Part shown: piece after piece, positions 34,087 to 43,930 of the stretch
Position numbering within the stretch: position 1 is the stretch's first letter
How the letters are laid out: each line of letters starts with the position of its first letter
Source: Archangium gephyra
GTDB lineage: Bacteria; Myxococcota; Myxococcia; Myxococcales; Myxococcaceae
Assembly: GCA_003243425.1 (NCBI GenBank)
Contig: QFQP01000015.1
Span: 62,001 to 126,000, forward strand
Length of the DNA stretch: 64,000 bases
Direction: 5' to 3'
Position numbers and translations under genes: made by a program
Notes under the pieces: model-generated
The model's database searches: none
What the model was told of the DNA's origin: nothing
The model's input: the letters and a program-made list of their open reading frames with translations, nothing else

Positions 34087-34807
34087 GGTCGTGCGGTGAC
34101 GATGCTTGATGAAGGTGGCTGACGGCGGGCGCGCGGAAGGTCGTCGTCTTCGTGACCGGGCAACTTGCTTCAAGCGTCGCCTCCTTCACGTGGTGACGTG
34201 CACCGACTCACGAATCTGCGCTGCGACCGCTCGCTTCGGGTGATCGAAGAGACGACCGACTGGAACCGGGGTGAGGATCCACAGGGCGCTGACCAGCCCC
34301 TGCGCGACGCGCTGATCAGCTCGACAACGCCCGCTGCGAGGCGGGGAAGAGCGTGGCCGGCGCGAGCTCGACGGCGGCCTCGGAGCGCGGAACGCCCTGC
34401 ACCACTTCATCGCGCTGCGCCGCTTCGACCGGCACGACGAAGCCCATGGCCACCAACAGGGCCTCGGCCAGCCGGCTGAGGAGCGAAGCGCTCATGGTCG
34501 CAGGCTTAACCGCCGCTCACGGCCGCGCCAGCCGGAGCACGAAAGAACTACCGGGCGCGGAGGAAGCCTCCGCGCCCGTGAACATCACCGCTGATCTCTG
34601 CTGGTGCTCCACAGGCAGCTCGTGGCGGCCGTAGAGCAGTTGTTCACGATCTTGATGTCCGCGTTGTGCGCCGGACCGCCATGCGCGTTCACTGCGAGAC
34701 CGGTGTTGGTGTCGCTCTTGATGAGACCCTGGCTGAACGTCCACCGGCAGTCAGACGATGACGACGCGTGCATTCAGCTCATGAAACTCCTGAGCACACC
34801 TGGGTCA
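34087..34807. other. Mostly noncoding gap with one small possible gene
   Basis: The 721 bases between the ATP-grasp relic and the hydrolase hold a single short frame of plausible composition (listed next). The right half (34.5-34.8 kb), including the AT-richer stretch around 34.62-34.80 kb, shows no protein or repeat I can recognise. Confidence 0.5.
34316..34495 (-). CDS. Small hypothetical secreted peptide
   Basis: A 59-residue frame, MSASLLSRLAEALLVAMGFV, then VPVEAAQRDEVVQGVP, with a signal-peptide-like N-terminus and a possible cleavage after VEA. Codon third positions are GC-rich, as in real genes of this window. There is no good Shine-Dalgarno, and it lies in a region of gene decay, so it may be a remnant. 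Confidence 0.3.
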   Translation of the reverse strand: MSASLLSRLAEALLVAMGFVVPVEAAQRDEVVQGVPRSEAAVELAPATLFPASQRALSS

Positions 34808-35761
34808 TCAATCGTGAATGAGCGTCGCGAGCCACTTCTCGACGGCCGCCACGCTGAGCTCCGGCGCTTCTTCCTGCGGTACGTGCCCGACGTTGGGGAA
34901 CACCACCAGCGCGCTGTTGGGGACATCAGCGTCGAACCGCTGCCCGTACTCGAGTGGAATCAACCGATCTTCCGCGCCCCACAGAATCAACGTCGGCACG
35001 TGCAGCGACTTCAGCTGGTCCGTGTCGCCGGCCAGCGGCACCTGCTCGAAGCGCCGCGCGAGCGCCACGCGGTTGCCTTCACGCAGCGTGAGCTCGAAGT
35101 ACCGGTCGACCACTTCAGGCGTCACCTTCGATTGATCCACGTACACGTTGCGCACGCTGTCTTCGATGACCGAGCGCGGCAGCAACTTCTCGGCGAGCCT
35201 CCGCAGGCCCGGCGTGCGCGCGATGCGAAAGCCGATGGGCACCGACTTCGACTGCAGCGGGTAGCCCGACGCGTCGACGAGCACCAGCGCGCTCACCTCA
35301 CCCGGGTAGGCCACCGCGTATTCCCACGCGATGCGGCCACCGTACGAGTTGCCGCCCACCACCGGCTGCTTCACGTCGAGCTTCTCCAGCAACGCGTGCA
35401 GCACCCGCAGCGTCTGCGCGATGGACACGTCGCCGTCGGCCGACGCGCCCGTGAGCCCGAAGCCCGGCAGGTCGAGCGTGATGACCCGATGCGTCTTCGA
35501 GAGCACCGCGACCCACGGCTCCCAGGTGTGCAGGCTCGCCGAGGTGCCGTGCAACAGCACGATGGGCCGCGCGTCGTCACGCGGGCCCACGTCGCGCACG
35601 TGCACCCGCAACGTCTCGATTTCGACGAACTGCGAGGGCGGCGGCGCCCACCGCGCGGTGAGCGCTTCGACGGAGCGATCCGGCTCCCACGCGCGCCAGA
35701 GGAGCGCCGTCACTGCCAGCACCACCACCACTGCGAACAGGCCGGAGATGCGCTTCACCAT
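34808..35761 (-). CDS. Membrane-anchored alpha/beta hydrolase
   Basis: 317 residues. A single N-terminal helix (LFAVVVVLAVTALLW) anchors or exports it. The hydrolase core has the oxyanion motif LLHGTSASLHTW, nucleophile Ser in GGNSYGG, catalytic Asp in LWGAEDRLIP and His in NVGHVPQEE, so the triad is complete. The general pattern is that of MhpC-type C-C or ester hydrolases; the substrate is unknown. An in-frame start 17 codons upstream exists. It is divergent from phhB. A truncated copy of its 3' third lies at 32.3-32.7 kb. Confidence 0.88.
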   Translation of the reverse strand: MVKRISGLFAVVVVLAVTALLWRAWEPDRSVEALTARWAPPPSQFVEIETLRVHVRDVGPRDDARPIVLLHGTSASLHTWEPWVAVLSKTHRVITLDLPGFGLTGASADGDVSIAQTLRVLHALLEKLDVKQPVVGGNSYGGRIAWEYAVAYPGEVSALVLVDASGYPLQSKSVPIGFRIARTPGLRRLAEKLLPRSVIEDSVRNVYVDQSKVTPEVVDRYFELTLREGNRVALARRFEQVPLAGDTDQLKSLHVPTLILWGAEDRLIPLEYGQRFDADVPNSALVVFPNVGHVPQEEAPELSVAAVEKWLATLIHD

Positions 35762-35864
35762 GCGTGTGCTCCCGATGACATCAGTCACTTCACGATGCCA
35801 CCGATTCGTCACGACGCCGGGACAACTCGTCGTGCGTGGGGAATGCGGGTGTTAGAGGCGACAC

Positions 35865-36164
35865 ATGAGCAAGCCCGCGAAGTTGACCGAAGCGCAGCTG
35901 CAGGAATTTCTCGCCGCGAGCCCCGGCTGGAAAGTCGAAGGCGGCATGCTGGTGCAGACCTTCGAAGCGCGCACGTTCCTCGAGGGCATCGACTACGTGC
36001 AGAAGGTCGCGAAGCTCGCCGAGGCGGCGGATCACCACCCCGACATCGACATTCGCTGGCGCAAGGTGACCCTCAGGTTCGTCACCCACGACGCGGGCAA
36101 CGCCATCACCGACCTCGACGCGCGCCTCGCGAAGGAATGTTCGCTGCTCTTCTCGGCGCTCTGA
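35865..36164 (+). CDS. phhB: Pterin-4a-carbinolamine dehydratase
   Basis: 99 residues with the complete family motif: AADHHPDIDIRW (two catalytic His) and VTLRFVTHDAGNAITDLDARLA. It dehydrates 4a-hydroxytetrahydropterin, recycling the cofactor of aromatic amino-acid hydroxylases. Phenylalanine hydroxylase is not in the window. Its TGA overlaps the ATG of the thioesterase gene (TGATG), so they are co-translated, although no pathway link is obvious. Confidence 0.95.
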   Translation: MSKPAKLTEAQLQEFLAASPGWKVEGGMLVQTFEARTFLEGIDYVQKVAKLAEAADHHPDIDIRWRKVTLRFVTHDAGNAITDLDARLAKECSLLFSAL

Positions 36165-36943
36165 TGATGCACACCGTTCCGCAGAAGACCCTCACCTTCC
36201 CGGTGACGTTGCAGCGCAACTCCTTCGGCCCACGCCTGGTGGCGCGCGCGGGTGACGTGTGGCGCTGCATGCAGGACGTGGTGAGCGACGAGTCGAGCTC
36301 CGTGGGGTGGACGCCCGAGCGCTACGTCGAAGAGAACACCATGTTCGTGGTGCGCTCGATGACCGTGAAGCACGAGCGTGAGGTGGGCATCGGCGAGACG
36401 CTGCAGGGCCGCACGTGGGCTTCGCGCGACCGGCGCTCGATGTTGTTCACCCGCCAGGTGCGCATGTTCTCGGGTGACGAGTTCGTCGCCGGCGCCACGC
36501 AGGAGTGGGCGTACCTGACGCGCGACCTGCAGGCCACGAAGGCCAGCAAGGGCATCTACGACGCGTTCTCGGTCACGCCGGGGTTCCCCGACGTCGAGCT
36601 GCCCGAGTACGTCGCGGTGGAGGGCAAGCCGCTGCACCGCTTCGAGTTCACCGTGTGGCACGGGTGGATGGACCCCCACGGGCACGTGAACCACGCGGCG
36701 TACGTCGACTACTGCGATGAGGGCGTGGCGCGCGTGGTGGCCGGTGAAGGCGGTGACCCGCAGGCGTTGAAGCCCTTGTACGAGACGGTGCACTTCCGCG
36801 CGGCGATCGGTGCCGGCGAGGCGATCGCCGTCGAGACCACCGAGTGCGGAGCGAGCGACGGAGCGCGCGTGTTCAAACACCGCATTCTCTCGGGCCAGAA
36901 GGTGTGCGCGACCGCGACGTTGATCAGACGCGCGGTGGGCTGA
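36164..36943 (+). CDS. Double-hotdog acyl thioesterase (acyl-ACP/4HBT family)
   Basis: 259 residues made of two hotdog halves. The first (VGWTPERYVEENTMFVVRSM) carries a hotdog helix without a clear catalytic acid. The second holds the canonical HGWMDPHGHVNHAAYVDYCD motif with the catalytic Asp and His. This layout resembles FatA/FatB-like acyl-ACP thioesterases and related 4-hydroxybenzoyl-CoA thioesterases. It should release free fatty acid or a CoA thioester product in the cytoplasm. Start overlap with phhB fixes the ATG. Confidence 0.85.
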   Translation: MMHTVPQKTLTFPVTLQRNSFGPRLVARAGDVWRCMQDVVSDESSSVGWTPERYVEENTMFVVRSMTVKHEREVGIGETLQGRTWASRDRRSMLFTRQVRMFSGDEFVAGATQEWAYLTRDLQATKASKGIYDAFSVTPGFPDVELPEYVAVEGKPLHRFEFTVWHGWMDPHGHVNHAAYVDYCDEGVARVVAGEGGDPQALKPLYETVHFRAAIGAGEAIAVETTECGASDGARVFKHRILSGQKVCATATLIRRAVG

Positions 36944-36996
36944 TCAACCGGCGCGCCCGGGCTGCGTGCTCGCGGCGCCGCCCACCCTAAACGGAC

Positions 36997-37028
36997 GGAG
37001 GCGCCGCTCAGCCTCGAGCAGCGCCTCC
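36997..37028. terminator. Bidirectional hairpin terminator
   Basis: GGAGGCGC and GCGCCTCC form a perfect 8-bp stem, extended inward by GCT/AGC, between the convergent thioesterase and pilY1 genes. No T-run follows. Confidence 0.6.
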
Positions 37029-37053
37029 ACCACTTCTCAGACTGCCCCGCGAC

Positions 37054-40000
37054 TCAGGGCGACGTCAGACAGCCACCGTCCGGTGAGTGACGGCAGTTGT
37101 GCAACGCGCGCGTCACCGGCAGCTGGTAGACCAGCTGCAGCACGTCGGTCGCGCCGGTCACGTCGACGGTGGTGGCCTGCGACTTGCCAGGCTCGACCAG
37201 CATCGCCGAGTACTTGAGCTGACCGGTCTTCGAGACCTGCACCACGCTCGCCGGCTCGGGCGGAGGCGCCAGCACGGTGCGCGCCTGCGAGCGGGCGTAC
37301 ACCCCCGCGTCGGGCTGGAGGAAGCCGTACGCGCAGTTGGGCTGACCGGTGATGAAGTCCGCCTGGTAGATGCGGCTCGTCGAGGTCTGACCACCGCCGC
37401 AGCTCGCCGTACCGCCGTCGAGCAGGTCGCCCGGCGTCAGGTCGCTCCACAGCACGCAGCTGGTCACCACCGCCGCGCCCGTGGCCGTCTTGGCCTCGAG
37501 CTGGTCGTAGTCCATCACCCAGCCGCGGTCGGCGTTGGCCGTCGCGCCGCCGGAGCAGCTCGTGGCCGTGCACGTCACGCCCGTCACGTCGACCAGGCCA
37601 CCGCGGTCGCTGATGCGCGCGTTGTCGAAGGTGGCCGGCGAGCCCGCGTCACCGCCGAACGCGATGCCGTCGCCGTACGCCCAGAAGCCCACGAAGCGGT
37701 TCATGCCCAGCCCGGTGGTCGGAATGTTCGGGTACGTGAGCAGGTCACCCAGCGAGCCGTTGCGGCTCACGCTGACCTGCTGGCAGGTGTAGCCGCCGTC
37801 GGCGCCGTTGAGCAGACCGCAGCGGAACCGGCTCTCGTTGATGGCGTTGGGCGAGGTGCTCGTCAGGCCACACGCGGCGGTGCGGTACGACGTCATCTCG
37901 GCCTCGAGGCGCGGCGTGCTGGTCGAGCCGCAGGTGTCCGCGAACGAGAGCGCCGTGGTGTCGCCCTTGAAGCGCGTCATCGTCGCCGCGCTCGAGGTCA
38001 GCGTGTTCGCGCCCCAGCGGTTGCTCAGCACGTCGATGTCGAGAATGCCGTCTTCACGGGCGTAGTCGACGGTGGTGCTGGTGCAGCCGGCCTTGGCGCA
38101 GGCCAGCGGGTTGTCGAAGCGGCACATGCCGCCCTTGCGCTCCAGCAGCGCGTAGCGGTTACCCGACCCGATGAAGACGCGCAGGCGGTTGTTGCCCGGC
38201 TCCACGGCGACCGACGGCAGGTAATAGAAGGGCTGCTTGTTGCGCACCGAGGTGCCGCCCGCAGCGTCCATTTCCAGCGCGCGGGCCGCCGACCAGTTCG
38301 AAATGAGGTTGGTGTTGGTGTCGTAGGTCGCTGGCGCCGCGAAGCGCGCGAGCCACACCTGGCCTGCGGTGTCGCCCCACACCGCGGTGTCGAAGAAGGC
38401 GTCCTGGCCGGGCTGGGCGTCGGGGCCGTAGTCGACCAGCGCGACCGGCGCCGGCACCGAGTGGCGCAGGCCGCGCGCCGGCGTCAGGTCTCCGGTGGCG
38501 GTGGGGTTGAACTCGAACTTCCACCACAGGTTGTCGCGGCGGGCGCCGACCTTGCCGTTCCACGCGTCGACCACGTACACGCCGCGGCCGCGCTCGAGGC
38601 CCGGAGACCAGCCGCCCGAGAGCGCGACCACCCAGCGCTCGATGGTGTTGGGCACGCCGTAGCGGGTCAGCGCGCCCGACGAGGCCTTCTCGGTCGCCGG
38701 GATGCTGTCGTTGTCCATCAGCACGGGGCCGATGGGCGGCGCCTTGGGCGAGAGCGAGAAGAAGGTCTTGCCGAAGGTCGCCGCTTCGTCGCTGCACGGC
38801 TGGGGGAACATCCACCGGAAGTTGGGCCGCGTGGCCGCCTTGATGGCCCGGTTGCCGGTGACGTCGAACGGAATCTCGAGCGCGAGGTAGTGCGTACCGC
38901 CGCGGCCTTCGCTGAGCACCGCCATGGTGCGGAACTCGGTGTGCTGCTTGATGCCGTCCTTGTTGTCGTCGTTCCAGATGTCGCGAACCATGATGTCGCC
39001 GTCGACGAGGTACTGGTGGCCCAGCACCTGGTCGGCGAGGCGCGGCAGCTGGTCGGGCGGCACGAAGGCCCACACTTCCCGGCCCGAGCCGTGGCCGTAG
39101 CGCGGCGTGGGCTTGCCACCGGTGCAGATGTCGTTCGAGTTGTTGCCGCCGGTGATGACGTTGTTGCTGGCGTCGAGCGCCTCACCGTTGTCGAAGGCGT
39201 GCAGCATGCCGTCGTTGGCGCCCACCAGCAGCAGGCGCTGGCGGCGGTGGTTGCGCGTCTGCCACACGTCGTAGGCCTTGTTGACGGTCACCGGCGTCGG
39301 GCACACGTTGACGTTCGTGGCCGTCGACAGCGGGGTGAACTGCGTGTTGCCGCCGGTCTGCGCGTAGAGCGTGCGCGCGCACTGCGTCGACAGGCCGAGG
39401 TCACAGAGGAACGGCTCGAAGGGCGGTTCGACCGAGATGGGCGAGCTGTGGAAGATGTCTCCCAGAATGTCGGCGCGCGCCGTGGCGCTCTTGGCGGGGA
39501 TGTTGCCGTTGAGCAGGTCGTAGCCGAGCGTCCACATGATGACGATGCGGGTGCAGAGGCGGTCGTAGTCAGCGGCGTTGGGAACGAGGGGGGGAATGGT
39601 CCAGCCCGCGACACCCCACGCGCTGCCGACGTCGAGGCCCATGCGGCTGAGCAACGTGCCGGGCCCGGTCGACGAGGGGCATTTGTCCGAGCCCTTGATG
39701 CCCAGGTAGTCGGCCATCATGCCGTCGTACGCGGCGGCGCTGAGCGTGCCGCCGTCGGGAATGGAGATCGACCCGGTCAGCAGCGGCAGCAGTTTGATCT
39801 GCAGCATGCCGTCGGCCTCGGTGAAGGTGCCGTCGGAGTTGGTGTCGACCACCGTCCAGATGTTGCGGGCGTTGATGGCGCCCACGCCGCCGTCACCCAG
39901 CATGCTGCGGCTGCCTTCCCAATAGGGCGTGGCGGCCACCGTGGGGTTGTCCAGGCGCACGAAGTTGCCCGTCGAGTCTTCGGTGACGATGTTGACCGCG

Positions 40001-41655
40001 GTCTCGGGGCGGCCACCGTCGGCCTGCAGCGCGCACTCACCACCGCCGGGGCACGGCTTCTCGACGATGAACACGTCGTTCTTGTCACCGTCGGCGTTGA
40101 GGTCGGCGTCTTCGACGAACTCGTTGTACTGGTCGAAGCGCCACAGGCGGCCGGCCCACGCGGTGTCCTTGCGCGGCACCAGGCGCGGGAGCACCGCCGG
40201 CGTCGACGAGCTGCCGGTCTGCACCGCCGAAACGGCCGCGGCCGAGAACGACGTGTTGCGCGTCGAGATGTCTTCGAAGATGTCCTGGAAGGCCTTCACG
40301 ATGCCGGCCGCGTTGTTGGCCGAGAAGTGCGAGCCGCCGCCCGACTGCGCGGTGCTGCTCAGCAGGTTGTTGGCCGCCGTGTTGGTACCGAAGCCGATGG
40401 TGTACGTGGCGATGCGCTGGTCCTGCGGGTAGTCGGAGCGCACGTCACCGGTCTGCCAGAAGTAGGCGGCGATCTCGTTGAGCGCGCTGCCGCACGCGGT
40501 GCCCGAGCAGGTGGTGGTCATGCCGGTGATCTGCGACGGCCAGTTGGTGATCATGTTCTCGTTCGGCTCACCGTCGGTGAGCGCGATGACGGCGTTGAAG
40601 CCACACGCGGTGCAGATGCGCTTCTCGTTGGCGTTGCCGGTCTCGGTGAACGTGTTGCCGGTGCCGGTGCTCGGCTTGGGGTGCCCGGCGCCGAAGGCGG
40701 TGGTGAACGTGTCGCTCGGCGAGGTCGAGCGCATGGCGTACATCGCCGCGTAGAGGCTGGCCGCGATGGGCGTGCTGGCGTTGAACGGCTTGTTGGTCGC
40801 CATGTTCGCCAGAATCGAATTGCGCGTGGCGGTGACCGAGGTCTGGTCGAAGGGCTGCAGCTGGTTGCAGTCGGGCTTGGGCTTCTGCCACATGCACACG
40901 TTGCTGCCGTTCCAGCAGTCGGCGGAGTTGTTCGACCAGTTGTCGAACGTGAGGATGCTGAGGCGGATCTCGCGAACGTCGAAGAGCAGCTGCGAGAGCA
41001 CCATGAGCGCCGAGACGTCGCGCGGCGCGTAGAAGCGCAGGAAGTTGCCGCTGCCGATGCGCGTGCTGCCGCGAATGTAATAGCCCTTGGTGTCGATGCA
41101 GGCGCGGCAGGCCGCGCGCTCGGTGGCGTTGGTGCCCACGTCGTTGCAGGCCGCGTCGCGCGCGGTCGCCAGGGTGCCGCTGCCGGCCCAGGTGTTGGCC
41201 GCGAAGTTGTTGCCGTAGGGGAACCCGTTGAGGTCGTGGCCCATGGAGCTGCTGCTCGAGCTGGCCGACCCGAGCATGCGGTAGATGAGGTTGTTGTTGA
41301 ACCAGCGCGGGTTCGACACCTCGTTGCCCGCCCCGTCGATGCTGGCCACCACCGGGCGGTAGGTGGTCGACGGGTCGTAGCCGTTGCCCGCGAAGCCCGG
41401 GTGGTTGCAGCCGTCACCCGACGGGAAGTTCTGCGGCCACGCGTTCATCGAGCACGAGGTGTCGAGAATCAGCGTCACGTTCGGCGGCGCGCCACCCGAC
41501 GAGAAGAACGCCTCGTCACTGCCCTTGGGCGGGTTGAGCAGCGCGTCGAGGCGCGAGGTGCCCTGCACGCAACACGCGCCGGGGTCGATGGCGAAGGCCG
41601 GCGCGGCAGCCAGCACCGCGGTCACCACTGCCAGGAGTTTGATGGAGGTCTTCAT
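37054..41655 (-). CDS. pilY1: Type IV pilus tip adhesin PilY1-like protein
   Basis: 1533 residues with a signal peptide (KLLAVVTAVLAAAPAFA). The N-terminal von Willebrand A domain has the MIDAS motif LDTSCSM (Asp65, Ser67, Ser69) and later ALTDGEPNE. The C-terminal PilY1 beta-propeller is seen in LLLVGANDGMLHAFDNG and REVWAFVPPDQL. Several DxNxDG-type calcium loops occur (DADLNADGDKND, DTNSDGTFTEAD, WNDDNKDGIK). Many Cys pairs suggest disulfides. PilY1 caps the pilus with minor pilins and adheres to surfaces. It is the last and largest gene of the leftward minor-pilin operon; the ATG eight bases after the pilX stop is used. Confidence 0.95.
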   Translation of the reverse strand: MKTSIKLLAVVTAVLAAAPAFAIDPGACCVQGTSRLDALLNPPKGSDEAFFSSGGAPPNVTLILDTSCSMNAWPQNFPSGDGCNHPGFAGNGYDPSTTYRPVVASIDGAGNEVSNPRWFNNNLIYRMLGSASSSSSSMGHDLNGFPYGNNFAANTWAGSGTLATARDAACNDVGTNATERAACRACIDTKGYYIRGSTRIGSGNFLRFYAPRDVSALMVLSQLLFDVREIRLSILTFDNWSNNSADCWNGSNVCMWQKPKPDCNQLQPFDQTSVTATRNSILANMATNKPFNASTPIAASLYAAMYAMRSTSPSDTFTTAFGAGHPKPSTGTGNTFTETGNANEKRICTACGFNAVIALTDGEPNENMITNWPSQITGMTTTCSGTACGSALNEIAAYFWQTGDVRSDYPQDQRIATYTIGFGTNTAANNLLSSTAQSGGGSHFSANNAAGIVKAFQDIFEDISTRNTSFSAAAVSAVQTGSSSTPAVLPRLVPRKDTAWAGRLWRFDQYNEFVEDADLNADGDKNDVFIVEKPCPGGGECALQADGGRPETAVNIVTEDSTGNFVRLDNPTVAATPYWEGSRSMLGDGGVGAINARNIWTVVDTNSDGTFTEADGMLQIKLLPLLTGSISIPDGGTLSAAAYDGMMADYLGIKGSDKCPSSTGPGTLLSRMGLDVGSAWGVAGWTIPPLVPNAADYDRLCTRIVIMWTLGYDLLNGNIPAKSATARADILGDIFHSSPISVEPPFEPFLCDLGLSTQCARTLYAQTGGNTQFTPLSTATNVNVCPTPVTVNKAYDVWQTRNHRRQRLLLVGANDGMLHAFDNGEALDASNNVITGGNNSNDICTGGKPTPRYGHGSGREVWAFVPPDQLPRLADQVLGHQYLVDGDIMVRDIWNDDNKDGIKQHTEFRTMAVLSEGRGGTHYLALEIPFDVTGNRAIKAATRPNFRWMFPQPCSDEAATFGKTFFSLSPKAPPIGPVLMDNDSIPATEKASSGALTRYGVPNTIERWVVALSGGWSPGLERGRGVYVVDAWNGKVGARRDNLWWKFEFNPTATGDLTPARGLRHSVPAPVALVDYGPDAQPGQDAFFDTAVWGDTAGQVWLARFAAPATYDTNTNLISNWSAARALEMDAAGGTSVRNKQPFYYLPSVAVEPGNNRLRVFIGSGNRYALLERKGGMCRFDNPLACAKAGCTSTTVDYAREDGILDIDVLSNRWGANTLTSSAATMTRFKGDTTALSFADTCGSTSTPRLEAEMTSYRTAACGLTSTSPNAINESRFRCGLLNGADGGYTCQQVSVSRNGSLGDLLTYPNIPTTGLGMNRFVGFWAYGDGIAFGGDAGSPATFDNARISDRGGLVDVTGVTCTATSCSGGATANADRGWVMDYDQLEAKTATGAAVVTSCVLWSDLTPGDLLDGGTASCGGGQTSTSRIYQADFITGQPNCAYGFLQPDAGVYARSQARTVLAPPPEPASVVQVSKTGQLKYSAMLVEPGKSQATTVDVTGATDVLQLVYQLPVTRALHNCRHSPDGGCLTSP

Positions 41656-41663
41656 GGTCTCTC

Positions 41664-42155
41664 TCACAAGCCGTGACGGAAGGTGAATTCGAGCTCGCTC
41701 TGCGACTTCGAGGTCGGGTGCTGGCAGGTCACCACCACGCGGTAGTAGCCGCCGCCCATGGTGGTGGGGCCCAGCGTGTTGGCCATTTCACGCGTCTGCT
41801 TGCGTGACGCGCCCATCGACGAGCTGTCGAGCGCCACGATGACCGGCTCGGGCGCGGTCTTGTCGAGGTGGGCGGTCAGCAGCTCGTTCTGGTCGGCCAG
41901 CGCGGCCGCCGAAGGCAGCTTGGTCTGCAGCGTCAGCGACGTGGGGGCCACGCCCACGGTGCGCAGCTTGCTGAGCAGCACGCGGCGCGCGACGGTGGCG
42001 CAGGCCTGCATCTCGTCGGCGCGCGACGAGGCGATGGCCGCTTCTTTGTTGGTGCCGGTGAATTGAATGGCCGCCATCACCAGCACCAGCAACACCGCCA
42101 GCGCGATGAGGGTGATGAGCAGCGCGTTGCCGCGTCGCAGTCGGTTGGTTTGCAT
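41664..42155 (-). CDS. pilX: PilX-like minor pilin assembly protein
   Basis: 163 residues. The short basic leader RLRRGNALLITLIALAVLLV LVMAAIQFTG and the single long helix fit the N-terminal PilX class, in which the prepilin cleavage site is less canonical (RRGNALL). The globular part contains three conserved-looking Cys or Gly-rich turns and ends TFRHGL. Its placement between pilW and pilY1 is the standard minor-pilin order. It primes pilus assembly at the inner membrane. Confidence 0.85.
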   Translation of the reverse strand: MQTNRLRRGNALLITLIALAVLLVLVMAAIQFTGTNKEAAIASSRADEMQACATVARRVLLSKLRTVGVAPTSLTLQTKLPSAAALADQNELLTAHLDKTAPEPVIVALDSSSMGASRKQTREMANTLGPTTMGGGYYRVVVTCQHPTSKSQSELEFTFRHGL

Positions 42156-42160
42156 GAAGG

Positions 42161-43369
42161 TCAGCCTCCCCACGTGTTGAGGTCGCGCGCGTCGCTCGAG
42201 GCGCGCAGTGACGGTACGAAGAAGCTGCGCGAGAGCATGTTGGGCACCTGCACCACGGTGTGGAACACGGCGCGGTTGAAGCCGTCTTCGGTCATGGTGG
42301 GCGCGGCCCAGTTGTAGCTGTCGAGCGGCTTGCTCAGCTTGCGGCCGGTGGTGTCTCGCCGCGTGGTGCGCATGGTGAGCGAAATGTGCACCGTGCGGAT
42401 GTTGGCGACCGTGCCGGTGAAGCGCGAAGGCTCGCTGTAGCCGGTGGTGTAGTCGGGCACCGTGCCCAGCGGCGAAGTGGCCTGCGCGAAGACGGCCTCG
42501 GGCGTGCTGCCGCTGCGGGTGTTCCCGTAGATCCAGTCTCCGCCGGTGTCGGGCGCGGCCTGACAGCAGCCCAGCCCCGTGGGCGCACGGTTGACGCCGA
42601 AGGCCACCTGGAAGTTCTCCACGTCGGGCGCGATGGGGTCGAAGTTGTCGTTCGAGAGCACGAAGGGGTCGGCCGTGAGCGAATTGAAGGCCACCAGCCA
42701 CGGGCGGCCGTTGAGGTTGACGATGCGCAGGCGCTGCTCGCGCACGATGAAGACCCACGGGGCGCTCGCGCCGACGCCCGTGAAGCAGGTGTCGGCGACG
42801 AAGGCGTTCCACGGCGCGCCGGCCACCGTCACCGGCACCGAGTTCTGCCCCGCGGCGACCGCCGTCGACACCCTGAGCGCCACCATGCGGTTGGCGCCGC
42901 GGCACACCACCATCATCAGCTGACCCGTGCTCAGAGCCACGTCGGTGGGCGCCTGCAGCGCGATGGCCGAACCCGAATAGCTGCCCGCGCGCAGCCACGT
43001 GGGGTCGCGGTAGCGGAAGGCGAGGTCGTCGGTCACCACCACGCCGCCGTCGAGCGGGAGCTGCGACGGCGAGAACGTGCCGGTCATGACGTCGAAGTTG
43101 TCGCGCGGCGCACCGCTGGCGCCGGGCAGCGCACCCACGTCGAAGGCCATGCGGGGGTCGACGCCGTAGCCGGCGAGCTCGACCTTGCGCTGCATGTACT
43201 GGAGCGCGGCGCGGCCGTTCTCGGTCAGCACCTTCACCTCGGTCTCGCGCTGGTAGCTGCTCTGCACGCCGATGACGGCGGCGGTGACGGCCACCAGAAT
43301 GATGCTGGTGACGGCGAGGCCGACGAGCAGCTCCGCGAGCGTGAAGCCGTGATTGCGAGTCGTGCGCAT
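42161..43369 (-). CDS. pilW: PilW-like minor pilin
   Basis: 402 residues with a class III prepilin leader NHGFTLAELLVGLAVTSIIL (cleavage after Gly, Glu at +5). The mature globular domain is large, with QYMQRKVELAGYGVDP typical of PilW, and Cys pairs (VVCRG, DTCFTG, GCCQAA). It starts five bases after the pilV stop and ends five bases before pilX, so translation is coupled. Confidence 0.9.
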   Translation of the reverse strand: MRTTRNHGFTLAELLVGLAVTSIILVAVTAAVIGVQSSYQRETEVKVLTENGRAALQYMQRKVELAGYGVDPRMAFDVGALPGASGAPRDNFDVMTGTFSPSQLPLDGGVVVTDDLAFRYRDPTWLRAGSYSGSAIALQAPTDVALSTGQLMMVVCRGANRMVALRVSTAVAAGQNSVPVTVAGAPWNAFVADTCFTGVGASAPWVFIVREQRLRIVNLNGRPWLVAFNSLTADPFVLSNDNFDPIAPDVENFQVAFGVNRAPTGLGCCQAAPDTGGDWIYGNTRSGSTPEAVFAQATSPLGTVPDYTTGYSEPSRFTGTVANIRTVHISLTMRTTRRDTTGRKLSKPLDSYNWAAPTMTEDGFNRAVFHTVVQVPNMLSRSFFVPSLRASSDARDLNTWGG

Positions 43370-43373
43370 CGCT

Positions 43374-43928
43374 TTAGAACTCCACGTTGGTCTGGTTGGT
43401 GACGGGGTCGTAGAGCGCGGTGAAGCGCTCGACCACGCGGCCGCTGCCGTACTCGCGCCAGCCCACGTTGATGCCGACGTAGGCGATGGCCGGGTCGTTG
43501 GGGTCGGTGTACACGGCCAGCACGCGCTTGAAGACGGTGCGGTCCTCCGTCGAATACGCGGGCGTCAGCGCGTTGAAGCCGGTGACCGAGTCGACGTCGA
43601 CGTAGCAGACGCTGAAGGTCGCGAAGTTCGCCGGCACGCCGGTGAAGTCACCGCGGTAGTTGGCCAGCGTTGCGGGGTACCCGGCCGCGCACCCACCGGC
43701 GGTGGTGAGCAGGCCTCCGGCGGTCAGCAGGCGCTGCCGGCCCTGCGCGTCGAGCGCGTTGGCCAGCTCGGCGGCGATGGCGCTGGCGCGCGAGCGGCGG
43801 TTGGCCATGGAGTTCTGCGTGGACGCGATGATGACGCCCTGGAAGACGCCCACCATTCCCACCAGCAGAATGACGGAGGCCATCAGGCCTTCCATGAGCG
43901 TGACACCACGTGGAGAGCGTCGTCGCAT
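43374..43928 (-). CDS. pilV: PilV-like minor pilin
   Basis: 184 residues. Prepilin leader RRRSPRGVTLMEGLMASVIL (Gly before the cleavage site, Glu at +5) and the PilV-typical AELANALDAQGRQRL region. The frame remains open upstream through the fimT gene, but the ATG directly before RRRSPRG has the leader and sits two bases after the fimT stop. A Cys pair (GGCAAG, SVCYVD) may form the pilin disulfide. Confidence 0.88.
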   Translation of the reverse strand: MRRRSPRGVTLMEGLMASVILLVGMVGVFQGVIIASTQNSMANRRSRASAIAAELANALDAQGRQRLLTAGGLLTTAGGCAAGYPATLANYRGDFTGVPANFATFSVCYVDVDSVTGFNALTPAYSTEDRTVFKRVLAVYTDPNDPAIAYVGINVGWREYGSGRVVERFTALYDPVTNQTNVEF

Positions 43929-43930
43929 GT

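Noticed and set aside
37087..41676. Very long open frame on the strand opposite pilY1
   Set aside because: It is the antisense shadow of pilY1: Arg/Ala/Val/Gly-rich sequence without domains, produced by GC3 bias. The pilY1 frame has a signal peptide and domains.
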